Of a stretch of DNA of 64,000 nucleotides, positions 37,318-46,615 are shown one piece after another. Under the pieces are notes generated by a model. The model was given only the letters and a program-made list of their open reading frames with translations. It was not told the DNA's origin and made no database searches. Positions within the stretch are counted from its first letter, which is position 1. Each line of letters opens with the position of its first letter. Location of the stretch: assembly GCF_001544915.2 (NCBI RefSeq), contig NZ_FCOE02000003.1:124001-188000 (forward strand), in the 5' to 3' direction. The position numbers were made by a program, and so were the translations under genes. This stretch comes from Caballeronia pedi (GTDB taxonomy: Bacteria > Pseudomonadota > Gammaproteobacteria > Burkholderiales > Burkholderiaceae).

Positions 37318-38642
37318 GCACGGTTTCGCCTGCTTCCCTGCTGCACTGGCCGCGCACGCTGTTCGCGCGGCTTGCGCTGATCCTCGTCGTCGGACTGGCG
37401 CTCGCGCAGACCTTCTCGTTCCTGCTGACGATGCGCGAACGCGACGATTCGATGACCAATGTGATGATGGGCTACGTCGAGCGCGAGGTCGCGAGCTCGG
37501 TCGCGCTGCTCGATCATCTGCCCGCCGATGAACGCGCGCAGTGGCTGCCGCGGCTCGCGCGGCGCAGCTACACGTTCATTCTCGGACCCGGCGAGACGGG
37601 CGCGCCGCTCGATGCCGCGCTGTCGGAGCGCTTCGCGCGCTCGATCGGCGAAGGCATCGGCAAGCGCTATCCGCTGACGGTCAATGCGGTGCCCGGCGAC
37701 AAGGAACGTTTTCAGGTGCATTTGCGTCTGTCGGACGGCTCGCCGCTCACCATCGACATGCGTCCGATGGTCGGCACGCCGTTGTCCAGCTGGCTGCCGC
37801 TGGTGCTGGTGCTGCAACTGATCGTGCTCGGCGCGTGCTGCTGGCTTGCGGTGCGCCTGGCGACGGGCCCGCTCAAGAAGCTCGCCAGCGCCGCCGACAC
37901 GCTCGGCCCCGATCTCAAGGCCGAGCGTCTGCCCGAGTCCGGGCCGGAAGAAGTCGCGCGCGCGGCGAAGGCGTTCAACGCGATGCAGGATCGCGTCTCG
38001 ATGTACATGACCCAGCGCATGCAGATTCTCGCGGCGATCACGCACGACCTGCAGACGCCGATCACGCGCATGCGCCTGCGCGTCGACGTGATGGACGACG
38101 AGACCACCGGCGCGAAGCTCCAGCAGGACCTGAAGGAAATGGAATCGCTCGTGAAGGAAGGCGTGACCTACGCGCGCACGCTGCACGGCACGAACGAAGC
38201 GCCGCGCCGCATCGATCCGGATGCGCTGTTCGAAAGCATCGTCGACGATTATCTCGATGCGGGGCAGTCGGTGACCTTGCGCGGCGGCATCGGCGGCGCG
38301 CTGATGGCGCCTCCGCAGGCGTTGAAGCGGGTCGTGGGCAATCTCGTCGATAACGCGATCAAGTATGCCGGCGCGGCGGAAATCGAAGTCGCCACGCGCG
38401 ACGATGGCCGCGCGGTGGTCGCCATCCTCGATCGCGGGCCGGGCATTCCGGATGAATCGCTGGAGGCGGTGTTCGAGCCGTTCGTGCGGCTCGAAGGCTC
38501 GCGCAACCGGCAGACCGGCGGCACCGGGCTGGGGCTTGCCATCGCGCGGCAACTCACGCTCGCGATGGACGCGTCGCTTACGCTGCATCATCGCCAGGGC
38601 GGCGGACTGGAAGCGCGACTGGTGCTAAAAAAGGCCGCTTAA
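37314..38642 (+). CDS. Sensor histidine kinase, EnvZ-like
   Basis: A 442-residue inner-membrane kinase. There are two membrane segments (about 18-38 and 160-181) with a periplasmic sensor region of about 120 residues between them, then a HAMP region (~181-235). The phosphoacceptor is His244 in AAITHDLQTPITRMRL. The ATP-binding domain has N box NLVDNAIKYA, G1 DRGPGIPDE and G2 GGTGLGLAIARQL. The start at 37314 overlaps the response regulator stop, so the pair is coupled. The signal is unknown; the neighbours suggest redox or envelope stress. Confidence 0.9.
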   Translation: MSTVSPASLLHWPRTLFARLALILVVGLALAQTFSFLLTMRERDDSMTNVMMGYVEREVASSVALLDHLPADERAQWLPRLARRSYTFILGPGETGAPLDAALSERFARSIGEGIGKRYPLTVNAVPGDKERFQVHLRLSDGSPLTIDMRPMVGTPLSSWLPLVLVLQLIVLGACCWLAVRLATGPLKKLASAADTLGPDLKAERLPESGPEEVARAAKAFNAMQDRVSMYMTQRMQILAAITHDLQTPITRMRLRVDVMDDETTGAKLQQDLKEMESLVKEGVTYARTLHGTNEAPRRIDPDALFESIVDDYLDAGQSVTLRGGIGGALMAPPQALKRVVGNLVDNAIKYAGAAEIEVATRDDGRAVVAILDRGPGIPDESLEAVFEPFVRLEGSRNRQTGGTGLGLAIARQLTLAMDASLTLHHRQGGGLEARLVLKKAA

Positions 38643-38921
38643 AATACGATGTCCTATATCAAAGCGGCCTACACGTTTGCACTGGCTTGACGGGCGACAG
38701 CCAACTCCGCTAACGTTTGCTCCACGACGCGCGGTCCCACGCGCGCACCTGGACATTGCTGGAGACGCCATGCCCTTTCGCCCGATTGTTGTACGACATC
38801 GTTTCTTTGCTCAGCCGCCACGCTGACGCACACGCCTTTCTCTCTTCGAATCTCAGCCCGGACGCCGCCCCTGCGTCCATGCGCCCGCGCGCGCTCGAAA
38901 TCCGCATCAAGGAGACATTCA

Positions 38922-40922
38922 ATGAAGCAACCGAAACACACATCGGCGGTGCCGTCGCCCGCGCGTCGCATGTTCGTGAAATTCGCGGGCATCTCGGCGG
39001 GCGCTCCGCTATTGGGCGCGATGGGCTCCCTCGGCCTCGCCGGCTGCGGCGGACACGACGACTCCGGCTCCGGATCGACGCCGCCGCCCGCGCAAGACCC
39101 GATCTGGGGCTCGTCCGGCTCCGCGACGCAGATCGTGAACGCGCTGCAAGGCGTATCGACGTCGATGTTTCCGAGCCGCCAGTTCCTCGTCACCGATTAC
39201 GGCGCGAAGCCTTGCGCGGTCGTCGCGGCGACGAATCCGTACACCGATCCGGCGAAATCGCCCCTGTCCACGGGCGCCGATCACACCAACGCGCCGGGCT
39301 CGTTCGACTCGCGCCCGGCCTTTCTCGCGGCCATCGCGGCATGCAGCGCGGCGGGCGGCGGACACGTCGTCGTGCCGGCGGGAACGTGGTATTGCGCGGG
39401 CCCGGTCGTGCTGCTGTCCAACGTCGACTTTCATCTCTCGGCGAACTGCACGATCTACTTCAGCCCGAATCCCGCCGACTACGCGAAGGACGGCCCGATC
39501 GATTGCGGCCCGAACGGCAAGCTCTACTACAGCCGCTGGCAGGCGAACGACTGCCTCAACTACGGCCCGCCGGTCTATGCGCGCAACCAGACGAATATCG
39601 CGGTGACGGGCGAAGGCAATACCTCCGTGCTCAACGGCCAGGCGATGACGCCCTTCGCCGGCAGCGGCAACACCGCGACCTGCTGGTGGACGTGGAAGGG
39701 CAACACGGGCGTGTACGGCTGCGTGAATTCGTCGACGCCTTCGCAGGCATCGAGCAACGCGAAGAACGTGGATCTGAAAACCGCCGTGCCCGGCATCCCC
39801 GATACGCTCTACGCGAAGCTCACCGATCCCGCCACGCCCTGGCAGCAGGACCAGAACTATCTGCCGGCGCTGTCGGAAGCGGGCGTCGCGATCGAGAAGC
39901 GCATCTTCGGCATCGGCCATTATCTGCGGCCGTGCATGGTGGAGTTCATCGGCTGCACGAACGTGCTGATGGAAAGCTATCGCACCAACAACACGCCGTT
40001 CTGGCAGCACCATCCGACCGATTGCCAGAACGTCGTGATGCGCAGCGTGACGGTGGACAGCATCGGTCCGAACAACGACGGCTTCGATCCCGACGCCTGC
40101 GACATGGTCCTGTGCGAGAACGTCACGTTCAACACCGGCGACGACTGCATCGCGATCAAATCGGGCAAGGATCTCGATACGCAATACGGTCCGGCGCAGA
40201 ACCACGTCATCCAGAACTGCACGATGAACAGCGGCCACGGCGGCATCACGCTCGGCAGCGAAATGGGCGGCGGCGTGCAGAAGATCTACGCGCGCAACCT
40301 GCAGATGCTGAATCAGTTCTGGGCGACGAATTCACTGAACATCGCGATTCGCATCAAGACGAACATGAATCGCGGCGGCTTCGTGAAGGATTTCTACGTG
40401 GACAACGTGACGCTGCCCAACGGCGTCAGCCTCACGCCTTCCGGTTACGGCAGCAGCCTGATCGCGGGCAGCCCGATCAACGCGACCGTGCCGCTCGGCG
40501 TGGCGACGGCGACGGCGGCGAATCCATCGGCGGCGCAGGGCGGCATCATCACCTTCGATTGCGATTATCAGCCGTCGAAGGACGCGATCCGCACGCGGCC
40601 CGCGCTCGTGCAGAACGTGAACATCTCGAACGTGAAGGCGAGCAACGTGTCGCTCAACGGCGTGACCGGATCGTGTTTTCAGGCGATCGTCGCGCAAGGC
40701 CCGGTCGCGTTCGACTACAACGGCCCCGCGCCGACGCCCACGATTCCGGCGATCACCGGCGTCACCATCACGGATTGCGATTTCGGCACGCCGGTCGCGG
40801 CGGGTCCGGCCACGGCGGCGACGCCCGGTCCGATCTACGCGTACAACGTGCACGATATCGTGCTGAAGAACACCGTGATCGCAGGCGTGACGATGAACTC
40901 GACGGTCAGCGATCCGCGTTGA
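38922..40922 (+). CDS. Glycoside hydrolase family 28 (polygalacturonase-like) lipoprotein
   Basis: A 666-residue protein with AAGGAGACATTCA before the start. The N-terminus has an RR-containing stretch (ARRMFVKFAG) and a lipobox-like LGLAGC, so export, perhaps by Tat, and lipid anchoring are likely. The right-handed beta-helix carries the GH28 catalytic motifs: NNDGFDPD (near residue 384), GDDCIAIKSG (near 406), GHGGITLGSE (near 438) and IRIKTN (near 474). It probably cleaves pectin-like or other galacturonan polysaccharides. The stop directly abuts that of the convergent glycosyltransferase gene. Confidence 0.85.
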   Translation: MKQPKHTSAVPSPARRMFVKFAGISAGAPLLGAMGSLGLAGCGGHDDSGSGSTPPPAQDPIWGSSGSATQIVNALQGVSTSMFPSRQFLVTDYGAKPCAVVAATNPYTDPAKSPLSTGADHTNAPGSFDSRPAFLAAIAACSAAGGGHVVVPAGTWYCAGPVVLLSNVDFHLSANCTIYFSPNPADYAKDGPIDCGPNGKLYYSRWQANDCLNYGPPVYARNQTNIAVTGEGNTSVLNGQAMTPFAGSGNTATCWWTWKGNTGVYGCVNSSTPSQASSNAKNVDLKTAVPGIPDTLYAKLTDPATPWQQDQNYLPALSEAGVAIEKRIFGIGHYLRPCMVEFIGCTNVLMESYRTNNTPFWQHHPTDCQNVVMRSVTVDSIGPNNDGFDPDACDMVLCENVTFNTGDDCIAIKSGKDLDTQYGPAQNHVIQNCTMNSGHGGITLGSEMGGGVQKIYARNLQMLNQFWATNSLNIAIRIKTNMNRGGFVKDFYVDNVTLPNGVSLTPSGYGSSLIAGSPINATVPLGVATATAANPSAAQGGIITFDCDYQPSKDAIRTRPALVQNVNISNVKASNVSLNGVTGSCFQAIVAQGPVAFDYNGPAPTPTIPAITGVTITDCDFGTPVAAGPATAATPGPIYAYNVHDIVLKNTVIAGVTMNSTVSDPR

Positions 40923-41690
40923 TCATCGTCCGGTCAGGCGTCTCGCGATGAGCATCGGCACACGCAGCACGAAGCCGAGAAAAAGCCGCGTGTGCATCCA
41001 CGTCAGCAGCGCGTTGTCGCGGCCGTAGCGGAAATGCGAGACGCCGCCCTCTTCCGGCGTGAAGTAGCGCACGGGCGCGTCGAGATTGATCGGGCGCACG
41101 CCGCGCCAGCACAGGCGCACCACCGCTTCGGGATCGAAGTCGAAGCGGCGCATCCACGTCTGTGTGCGCATGAGCGCGGCGAGCGGCGCGATTGGATAGA
41201 CGCGAAAGCCGTACAGCGAATCGCCGATGCCCATCCACAGCGTCTCCAGATTCGCCCAGCCGTTCGAGATGCGCCGGCCCTGGACGCGCAACTGCGGCGC
41301 GCTGGCGTCGAACTTCGGGCGGCCGAGGATCATCGCGTCGGGCGCGTTCATCGACGTTTGCATGAACGTGGGGATCAGCGCGGCGGGATGCTGGCCGTCG
41401 GAGTCCATCGTGAGTGCGTGCGTGAAGCCGAGTTTCGTGGCTTCGTCGAGGCCCGCGAGAATTGCCGCGCCTTTGCCGCGGTTCTCGGGCAGCACGAGCA
41501 CGCGCAGGCCTGGATCGGCTTCGGCCAGCTTCGTGAGGCGTTCGGCGCTGCCGTCCGTGCTGCCATCGACGACGACCCATACCGGGTTCCACTGCTCGCG
41601 CGCGCCGCGCACGGTTTCGTCCACTTTCTCGCCGGGGTTGTAGCTCGGGATGAGGACGAGATGGGTGGACGATGCGCTTGTCGAAGGCAT
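40923..41690 (-). CDS. Family 2 glycosyltransferase (polyprenyl-phosphate sugar transferase-like)
   Basis: A 255-residue cytoplasmic glycosyltransferase. It has the GT-A start LVLIPSYNPGEKVDETV, the nucleotide-binding VVVDGSTDGSAERL and the metal-binding TMDSDGQHP (DxD type). The C-terminus has amphipathic helices rather than full membrane anchors. It is the last gene of the minus arm of the polyene-type cluster, separated from its neighbours by a toxin-antitoxin pair. Such enzymes are common in aryl polyene clusters and probably attach a sugar to the carrier lipid. Confidence 0.82.
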   Translation of the reverse strand: MPSTSASSTHLVLIPSYNPGEKVDETVRGAREQWNPVWVVVDGSTDGSAERLTKLAEADPGLRVLVLPENRGKGAAILAGLDEATKLGFTHALTMDSDGQHPAALIPTFMQTSMNAPDAMILGRPKFDASAPQLRVQGRRISNGWANLETLWMGIGDSLYGFRVYPIAPLAALMRTQTWMRRFDFDPEAVVRLCWRGVRPINLDAPVRYFTPEEGGVSHFRYGRDNALLTWMHTRLFLGFVLRVPMLIARRLTGR

Positions 41691-41812
41691 TGAGAAAGGC
41701 GGGAAGCGGAAGTGGTAAGACGAATTTTAACGGCTGTGGACGTCGGTGCCGGAAGGCGTCTTCGTCGCCCAATTCCTCGCAAATCGATTGAACGCTGCAA
41801 TCGGTGGCCGCG

Positions 41813-42175
41813 TCATGACGATTCGTTCGCGGCGTTGCGAACAGCGGGTAGTTGTCTCAACAGATCCGGCAGCGCGGTCTGTACCGTTTCCCACACCACG
41901 TCGAGATTGATGTCGAAGTAGCCGTGCGCGATGCGGTTGCGCATACCACGCATGCCGCGCCAAGGGACCTGCGCGTGTGCCTGAATGAAGTCGGCGTAGC
42001 CGTCCATCACTTTCGTCGCCGCCTCACCGATGATGATGAGGCTCATGATGACGGCCTGCTGGGTGCGTTTGTCTTCCAGGAATTCGGCTTTGGCCATCCC
42101 ACCCACGAAGGCGCACGCATCCGTCGCGGCCTGCTGCATGTGGTCGAGGTAATCGGGCAGGCGGTTCTCGCTCAT
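41813..42175 (-). CDS. hepT: HepT-family toxin (HEPN ribonuclease)
   Basis: A 120-residue all-helical HEPN protein. The RX4HXY active motif is intact: R79-N-R-I-A-H84-G-Y86. The early DYLDHMQQAATDACAFV block and IIIGEAATKV stretch fit the DUF86/HepT family. The start overlaps the end of the partner antitoxin gene by 4 bp, as in MntA/HepT modules, where MntA AMPylates HepT to neutralise it. The pair sits inside the minus arm of the polyene-type cluster. Confidence 0.87.
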   Translation of the reverse strand: MSENRLPDYLDHMQQAATDACAFVGGMAKAEFLEDKRTQQAVIMSLIIIGEAATKVMDGYADFIQAHAQVPWRGMRGMRNRIAHGYFDINLDVVWETVQTALPDLLRQLPAVRNAANESS

Positions 42176-42462
42176 ACCGGCTGCGCCTCCGCGAGCACCT
42201 TGGCGCGGAATTTCGGTGGCAGGTCAGCCGGGGTCAACAGATCGACGTGGATTCCGAGCAGCGATTCCAGTTCGTCTTGCAGCCCACCCAGATCGAACAG
42301 CGTCGCGCCGGGCAGCGCATCGACGAGCAGATCGAGATCGCTGCCGTCCTGGTCGGTGCCGCGAAGCACCGAACCGAACACACGCGGATTCGCCACGCGA
42401 AAGCGGCTTGCCGCCTCGCGGATGGCGCTTCGCTTGAGGTCAAGTGCGAGTGAGGGTCGCAT
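42172..42462 (-). CDS. mntA: MntA-family antitoxin (minimal nucleotidyltransferase)
   Basis: A 96-residue nucleotidyltransferase with the pol-beta motif VFGSVLRGTDQDGSDLDLLV: G30-S31 and catalytic Asp42 and Asp44. Length and arrangement ahead of an overlapping hepT gene are those of MntA, which AMPylates the toxin near its active motif. Function is inferred from family and context. Confidence 0.87.
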   Translation of the reverse strand: MRPSLALDLKRSAIREAASRFRVANPRVFGSVLRGTDQDGSDLDLLVDALPGATLFDLGGLQDELESLLGIHVDLLTPADLPPKFRAKVLAEAQPV

Positions 42463-42587
42463 GGGCAGCGTTCGTTATCGAAACTCGTTGGATCAGCATG
42501 GGATCGAGAATAGCATTCCAGGAACCACTTTCGAGCATTCCAACGGCTCGCAAACGCGAAGCACGCAACGCGCTTGCCCGGGCGCTC

Positions 42588-43397
42588 TCAATCCCGCACC
42601 CGATGCCCATCCAGCTCCCCCGCATAAAACCGCTGCAATTCGCCGATGAACACCTGCAACGCGGCATGATCGCGTTCCGGCGGCGCGAAGCGTCGGCCTA
42701 GCGTCACGCGATAAGTAATCGGCAACGCGGGCTTCCTGAAAATCTGCCAGCCCTTGCCCAGAAACCCCGAATCCGTCTCGATGATGAGCGTCTGCACCGG
42801 CACCTGCGCGCGCGCCGCAATCAGTGCGATGCCGCCCTTCAGCGGATTCACCGACGCATGCTCCGTGCGCGTGCCCTCGGGAAACAGCAGCAGCGGCGAG
42901 CCGCGCTGCAATTCGGCGACGGCCGCGCGGATCAGCCCGACGGACGTATCGTTGACGATATAACCCGCGAGCAGCGCGCCCGGCCCGAGAAACACATTGC
43001 CGGCGAGATCGCCCTTCATCACGCAGCAGGTGTCGGGCACGCGCGACGCGATCAGAAGCGCGTCGAGCAGGCACGGATGATTCGGCGCGAGGATCATCGC
43101 GGGCTGTCCGGCGAGTGAGTCGAGCGCCGAGAGATCGAAGCGGCACGCGCCGAGCGCACGCAGCAGCACGAAATAGCCGTGCCACACGCGCTGCACGACC
43201 GCGCGCCCGACGCGCCGCCCCGCTTCGACGGACAGCGCGCGCCGTAAAGTCAGCGCGAACGGAAACCACGCGAGGCACACGAGCGCGAGCACGACGAGCG
43301 CGAAGTAGAACGCCACGCATTGCCACGCGGATTCAAGCGCCCCGGCGAACGACAGCTTCTCGCCCGCGCCGCCGATTTTCCGATGCGCGTCACTCAT
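42588..43397 (-). CDS. Lysophospholipid-type (PlsC-like) acyltransferase
   Basis: A 269-residue membrane-associated acyltransferase. I set the start at 43397, overlapping the MipA-like gene stop by 8 bp; the longer frame lies inside that gene. The catalytic HX4D motif is NHPCLLD and the substrate motif is LLLFPEGTRTEHASVNPLKGG. A hydrophobic N-terminal segment (VAFYFALVVLALVCLAWFPF) anchors it. In aryl polyene clusters such enzymes help build the lipid anchor of the pigment. Confidence 0.83.
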   Translation of the reverse strand: MSDAHRKIGGAGEKLSFAGALESAWQCVAFYFALVVLALVCLAWFPFALTLRRALSVEAGRRVGRAVVQRVWHGYFVLLRALGACRFDLSALDSLAGQPAMILAPNHPCLLDALLIASRVPDTCCVMKGDLAGNVFLGPGALLAGYIVNDTSVGLIRAAVAELQRGSPLLLFPEGTRTEHASVNPLKGGIALIAARAQVPVQTLIIETDSGFLGKGWQIFRKPALPITYRVTLGRRFAPPERDHAALQVFIGELQRFYAGELDGHRVRD

Positions 43398-44253
43398 CGC
43401 TCGCCACCGTTTTCGACGATTGCCCGAACACCCACGCGAGCGCCACGCCGCCCGAGAGCACGCTCTTTCGCCGCACCAGCGGGCTGTCGGCGAAGCTCGC
43501 GCCCGCGAGATTCGCATAGCGCATGAACGCGCCGACCCAGTATCGGCTGAAGCGCCGCGACATCGAGACGAGCGCCTGCGTGCCCGCGTAGCCGCCGCTC
43601 GCCTGGAACGCGGAGCGGCCGGGCGTCGCGTATTGCGGCGCGACGGTGTAGAAGTGGTCGCTGTACTTGCCGTCGGCGAACATCGGACCGGCGAACATGC
43701 CGACGCGCAGCCCCGACACGCCCGCGACATCGACCAGATCCAGATTCACGTTCGGCTCGAACTGCCAGCCGATCGTCTTCGGCGACGACTCCAGCGTGAT
43801 CCCCATTCGCACCGGCAAACGCAGATCGAGCAGCATGTCGCGCGAAGGCGAGCGCCACAGATGCACTTCCATCGACGGGCCGATTTCGATCGTCGGCTTG
43901 AGGTCGGGCATGCCGGCGCGCGCGTTGTCGTCGTGGCTCGAAACGGGCAGCGAGCCGAGCACGCTGATATTGAAGTCGACGCGGTCGGTGCTGAGCAACT
44001 GGCCGCGCACGCCGTCGCGGTCGGCGCGCAGGAACTTGCCGCGATAGACCACGTAGGGAAACGGGAACACCCACGCGCGCGTCTGGTTCGAGCCGGGATA
44101 ATGCGGAAACGCCGCCACGCCCATGCCGACGCCCAGTTCCCACAGCGGTTTCTCGGGCGGCGGCACCTCATTGGCCAGATCCGCGGCGCACGCCGCACCG
44201 CTTGCGGCAAGCAGCATCAGGGACGCGAGGCGTAGCGGACGAAATCCCGGCAT
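43390..44253 (-). CDS. MipA/OmpV-family outer-membrane protein
   Basis: A 287-residue beta-barrel protein with signal peptide (RLASLMLLAASGAACA). The MipA/OmpV hallmarks are LGVGMGVAAFPHYPGSNQ near the start of the mature part, then PFPYVVYRGKFLRADRDGVRG, and strands ending in an aromatic C-terminal region. ATG 44253 follows the FAD-enzyme stop by five bases. It overlaps the acyltransferase gene. It could serve the outer-membrane placement of the cluster product; this is inferred from position. Confidence 0.82.
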   Translation of the reverse strand: MPGFRPLRLASLMLLAASGAACAADLANEVPPPEKPLWELGVGMGVAAFPHYPGSNQTRAWVFPFPYVVYRGKFLRADRDGVRGQLLSTDRVDFNISVLGSLPVSSHDDNARAGMPDLKPTIEIGPSMEVHLWRSPSRDMLLDLRLPVRMGITLESSPKTIGWQFEPNVNLDLVDVAGVSGLRVGMFAGPMFADGKYSDHFYTVAPQYATPGRSAFQASGGYAGTQALVSMSRRFSRYWVGAFMRYANLAGASFADSPLVRRKSVLSGGVALAWVFGQSSKTVASDE

Positions 44254-44258
44254 CGTGA

Positions 44259-45596
44259 TCAATTGGCCGACAGCTCCGCGCGTTCCGCGTCGCTCAGGTT
44301 GCGGCGACGCTGGCGGTACGCTCGCAGCGAATTGCGCCAGTCGAGCGCCGCCGCGATGTAATAGATGCCCTTGAACGCGCGCAGCGAATGCCAGATCGGC
44401 GTGGTGCCGAAGATATCGCCCGCGAGCAGCGACAGCAGCGCTTCCTTCATGCGCAGCGGGTTCTTCGGGCCCATGAAGAGATTGCGCATCGTCGGCGACG
44501 TCATGCGATAGATGAACCACGAGAACTCGCGCGGGCCATGACGCACGTCGCGATCGAACTTCGCGAGCGCGGCTCGCGCGCGGGCGGGATGGGCAAGCGC
44601 CGTGTCGATCGCTTCCGCGCCCGCGAACGCGCTTTGCATCGCGAGCATCACGCCGGACGAGAACACCGGATCGATGAACGCGAAAGCGTCGCCGAGCAGC
44701 AGGAAGTTGCGGCCGTGCGTCATGTCGCCGGTGTACGAATAGTTGCCCGTCGCGTGGACTTCGCTGATCAGTTCGGCATCGTTCAGACGCTCAGCGAGCG
44801 GCGCGCACAGCGCGATGGTGTCGCGAAAGTACGCTTCCACCGAGGTGCCCTTCGGACGCCGCTTCAGATACGCGGGCCACACGACCGCGCCGATGCTCGT
44901 CGCGCCGTCCGCGAGCGGGATGAACCAGAACCAGCCGTGCTCGAACCAGAACACGGTGATGTTGCCTTCGTTCTCGCCCGCGTTGCGCCGCGCATTGCGG
45001 AAGTGGCCGTACAGCGCCGAAGAGTTGTGACGCTCGTTGCGCCGCTTCGTTTTGAAATGATTCGCGAGCAGCGTATCGCGCCCGGATGCATCGACGACGA
45101 AACGCGCGCGCACTTGCTCGATGCGGCCATCGTCGTGCTCGGCGCCGATCGTCGCGCTGGAGCCGTCCGGCGCGAACACGACGTCGCGCGCGCGGCAGGC
45201 TTCGCTCACGTGCGCGCCGTGTTTCGACGCGTTGCGCAGCAGAATCTCGTCGAGTTCGGAGCGGCGCACCTGATACGCGCTCGGCATCGATTTGTCCCAC
45301 GCATCGGCGAACAGGAAGCGCTGCGTGCGATCGCCGTGCTGCGGCGACACGAACTCGGCCGCGAGTTTGACCATGCCGATCGCGCGCACTTCATCGGCGA
45401 CGCCGAGCCGCTCGAAGAGCCGCAGATTCGCCGGCAACAGCGATTCGCCGATATGAAAGCGCGGATGCCGCGCCTTCTCCAGCACCCGCACGCGATAGCC
45501 GCGGTCCGCGAGCAGCGTCGCCGCCGTCGAACCGGCGGGACCGCCGCCGATCACGACGACGTCCCAGTCCTGCTGCATTTGCAGCGCTTTAACCAT
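44259..45596 (-). CDS. Flavin-dependent halogenase-like oxidoreductase
   Basis: A 445-residue FAD enzyme. The start at 45596 has AGAGGA upstream. It has the FAD-binding GGGPAG (17-22), a Lys at residue 77 in GMVKLAAEF where flavin-dependent halogenases place their catalytic lysine, and the WxWxIP motif W222-F-W-F-I-P227. The second FAD motif (LLGDAFAFIDPVFSSG) is also present. Related enzymes in polyene clusters are often just called tryptophan-halogenase-family or FAD-dependent oxidoreductases. In xanthomonadin-producing bacteria aryl polyenes are brominated, so ring halogenation is a reasonable hypothesis. An oxygenase role is the alternative. Confidence 0.78.
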   Translation of the reverse strand: MVKALQMQQDWDVVVIGGGPAGSTAATLLADRGYRVRVLEKARHPRFHIGESLLPANLRLFERLGVADEVRAIGMVKLAAEFVSPQHGDRTQRFLFADAWDKSMPSAYQVRRSELDEILLRNASKHGAHVSEACRARDVVFAPDGSSATIGAEHDDGRIEQVRARFVVDASGRDTLLANHFKTKRRNERHNSSALYGHFRNARRNAGENEGNITVFWFEHGWFWFIPLADGATSIGAVVWPAYLKRRPKGTSVEAYFRDTIALCAPLAERLNDAELISEVHATGNYSYTGDMTHGRNFLLLGDAFAFIDPVFSSGVMLAMQSAFAGAEAIDTALAHPARARAALAKFDRDVRHGPREFSWFIYRMTSPTMRNLFMGPKNPLRMKEALLSLLAGDIFGTTPIWHSLRAFKGIYYIAAALDWRNSLRAYRQRRRNLSDAERAELSAN

Positions 45597-45607
45597 TGCG
45601 TTCCTCT

Positions 45608-46324
45608 TCAGGCGATTCCGCCGTTGATCGACAAAACCTGTCCGGTGACATAAGCCGCCGCATCCGACACCAGATACGCGACCATGCCCGCGATTTCGTC
45701 CGCCGTGCCCGCGCGCTGCGCCGGCACCAGTTGTTTGATGCGCTCGGGCGGGAACGCGTTGCCGAGCATCGGCGAATCGATGACGCCGGGCGCCACCGCA
45801 TTCACCGTGATGCCGCGCGAGGCGAGTTCCTGCGCGAGCGCGCGCGTCGCGCCGATCAGCCCCGCCTTCGCCGCCGCGTAGTTCACCTGGCCGCGATTGC
45901 CCATCAGACCCGACAGCGATGACATATTCACGATGCGTCCCCAGCGCGTGCGGATCATCGGCATCAGAAGCGGCTGGGTGACGTTGAAAAAACCGTCGAG
46001 CGTGACGTCGAGCACGCGTTTCCATTGCTGGCGCGTCATGCCGGCCATCGGCGCGTCGTCGTGGATGCCCGCGTTGTTCACGAGAATCTGTACCGGGCCG
46101 TCCGCCAGAATGCGCGTGAGCGCGGTTTCGGTGGCGTCGGCGTCGGTTACGTCGAAGGTGATTGCATGCGCCGTGCCGCCCGCCGTACGAATGTCTTTCA
46201 CGCAGCTTTCAGCGCGCTCGATGCCGCCGTGCGCGTGAATCCAGACTTCGTGTCCGGCCGCCGCCAGCGAGCGGCTGATGGCTTGTCCGATCGCGCCGCT
46301 GCCGCCTGTCACGAGCGCGCGCAT
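45608..46324 (-). CDS. 3-oxoacyl-ACP reductase, FabG type
   Basis: A 238-residue short-chain dehydrogenase. It has the NADP motif TGGSGAIG (7-14), NNAG, catalytic Ser in NMSSLSG and the YxxxK pair in YAAAK. It lies 11 bp before the FAD enzyme gene and 30 bp behind the ACP gene. In this cluster it would reduce the beta-keto group in each polyene elongation cycle (the ApeQ role). Confidence 0.87.
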   Translation of the reverse strand: MRALVTGGSGAIGQAISRSLAAAGHEVWIHAHGGIERAESCVKDIRTAGGTAHAITFDVTDADATETALTRILADGPVQILVNNAGIHDDAPMAGMTRQQWKRVLDVTLDGFFNVTQPLLMPMIRTRWGRIVNMSSLSGLMGNRGQVNYAAAKAGLIGATRALAQELASRGITVNAVAPGVIDSPMLGNAFPPERIKQLVPAQRAGTADEIAGMVAYLVSDAAAYVTGQVLSINGGIA

Positions 46325-46354
46325 GGCGTGGCTCCCGTCATCGATTGCATGTGT

Positions 46355-46615
46355 TTATCGCGTGCGGTGTGCGGCGACGTGTGCCGCGAGCGCGCCGAGG
46401 TTCGCGAAGATCTTCTGATTGTCCGGATTGTCCGAGCGCAGCTCGAAGCCGTATTTCTTCGAGATCAGAAGCGCGATCTCCAGGATGTCGATGGAATCGA
46501 GCCCGAATCCTTCTTCATACAACCGCGTGTCGGCCGAGACGGCCTTGGGATCGACGTCCTCGAGGTTCAATTCGGTGACGATCAGCTCCGCGAGCTCTCT
46601 TTCCAGTTCGTTCAT
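46355..46615 (-). CDS. Acyl carrier protein
   Basis: An 86-residue acidic carrier protein. The phosphopantetheine attachment serine is Ser41 in GLDSIDILE. ATG 46615 is chosen over a longer frame because it gives the normal ACP length and N-terminus (NELERELAELIVTELNLED). It is the first gene of the minus arm. Most aryl polyene systems have two ACPs; I find only this one here. Confidence 0.85.
   Translation of the reverse strand: MNELERELAELIVTELNLEDVDPKAVSADTRLYEEGFGLDSIDILEIALLISKKYGFELRSDNPDNQKIFANLGALAAHVAAHRTR

Noticed and set aside
38633..38669. GGCCGCTT ... AAGCGGCC hairpin at the end of the histidine kinase gene
   Set aside because: The 8-bp stem has a 21-base loop and no T run, so it is not a convincing terminator.
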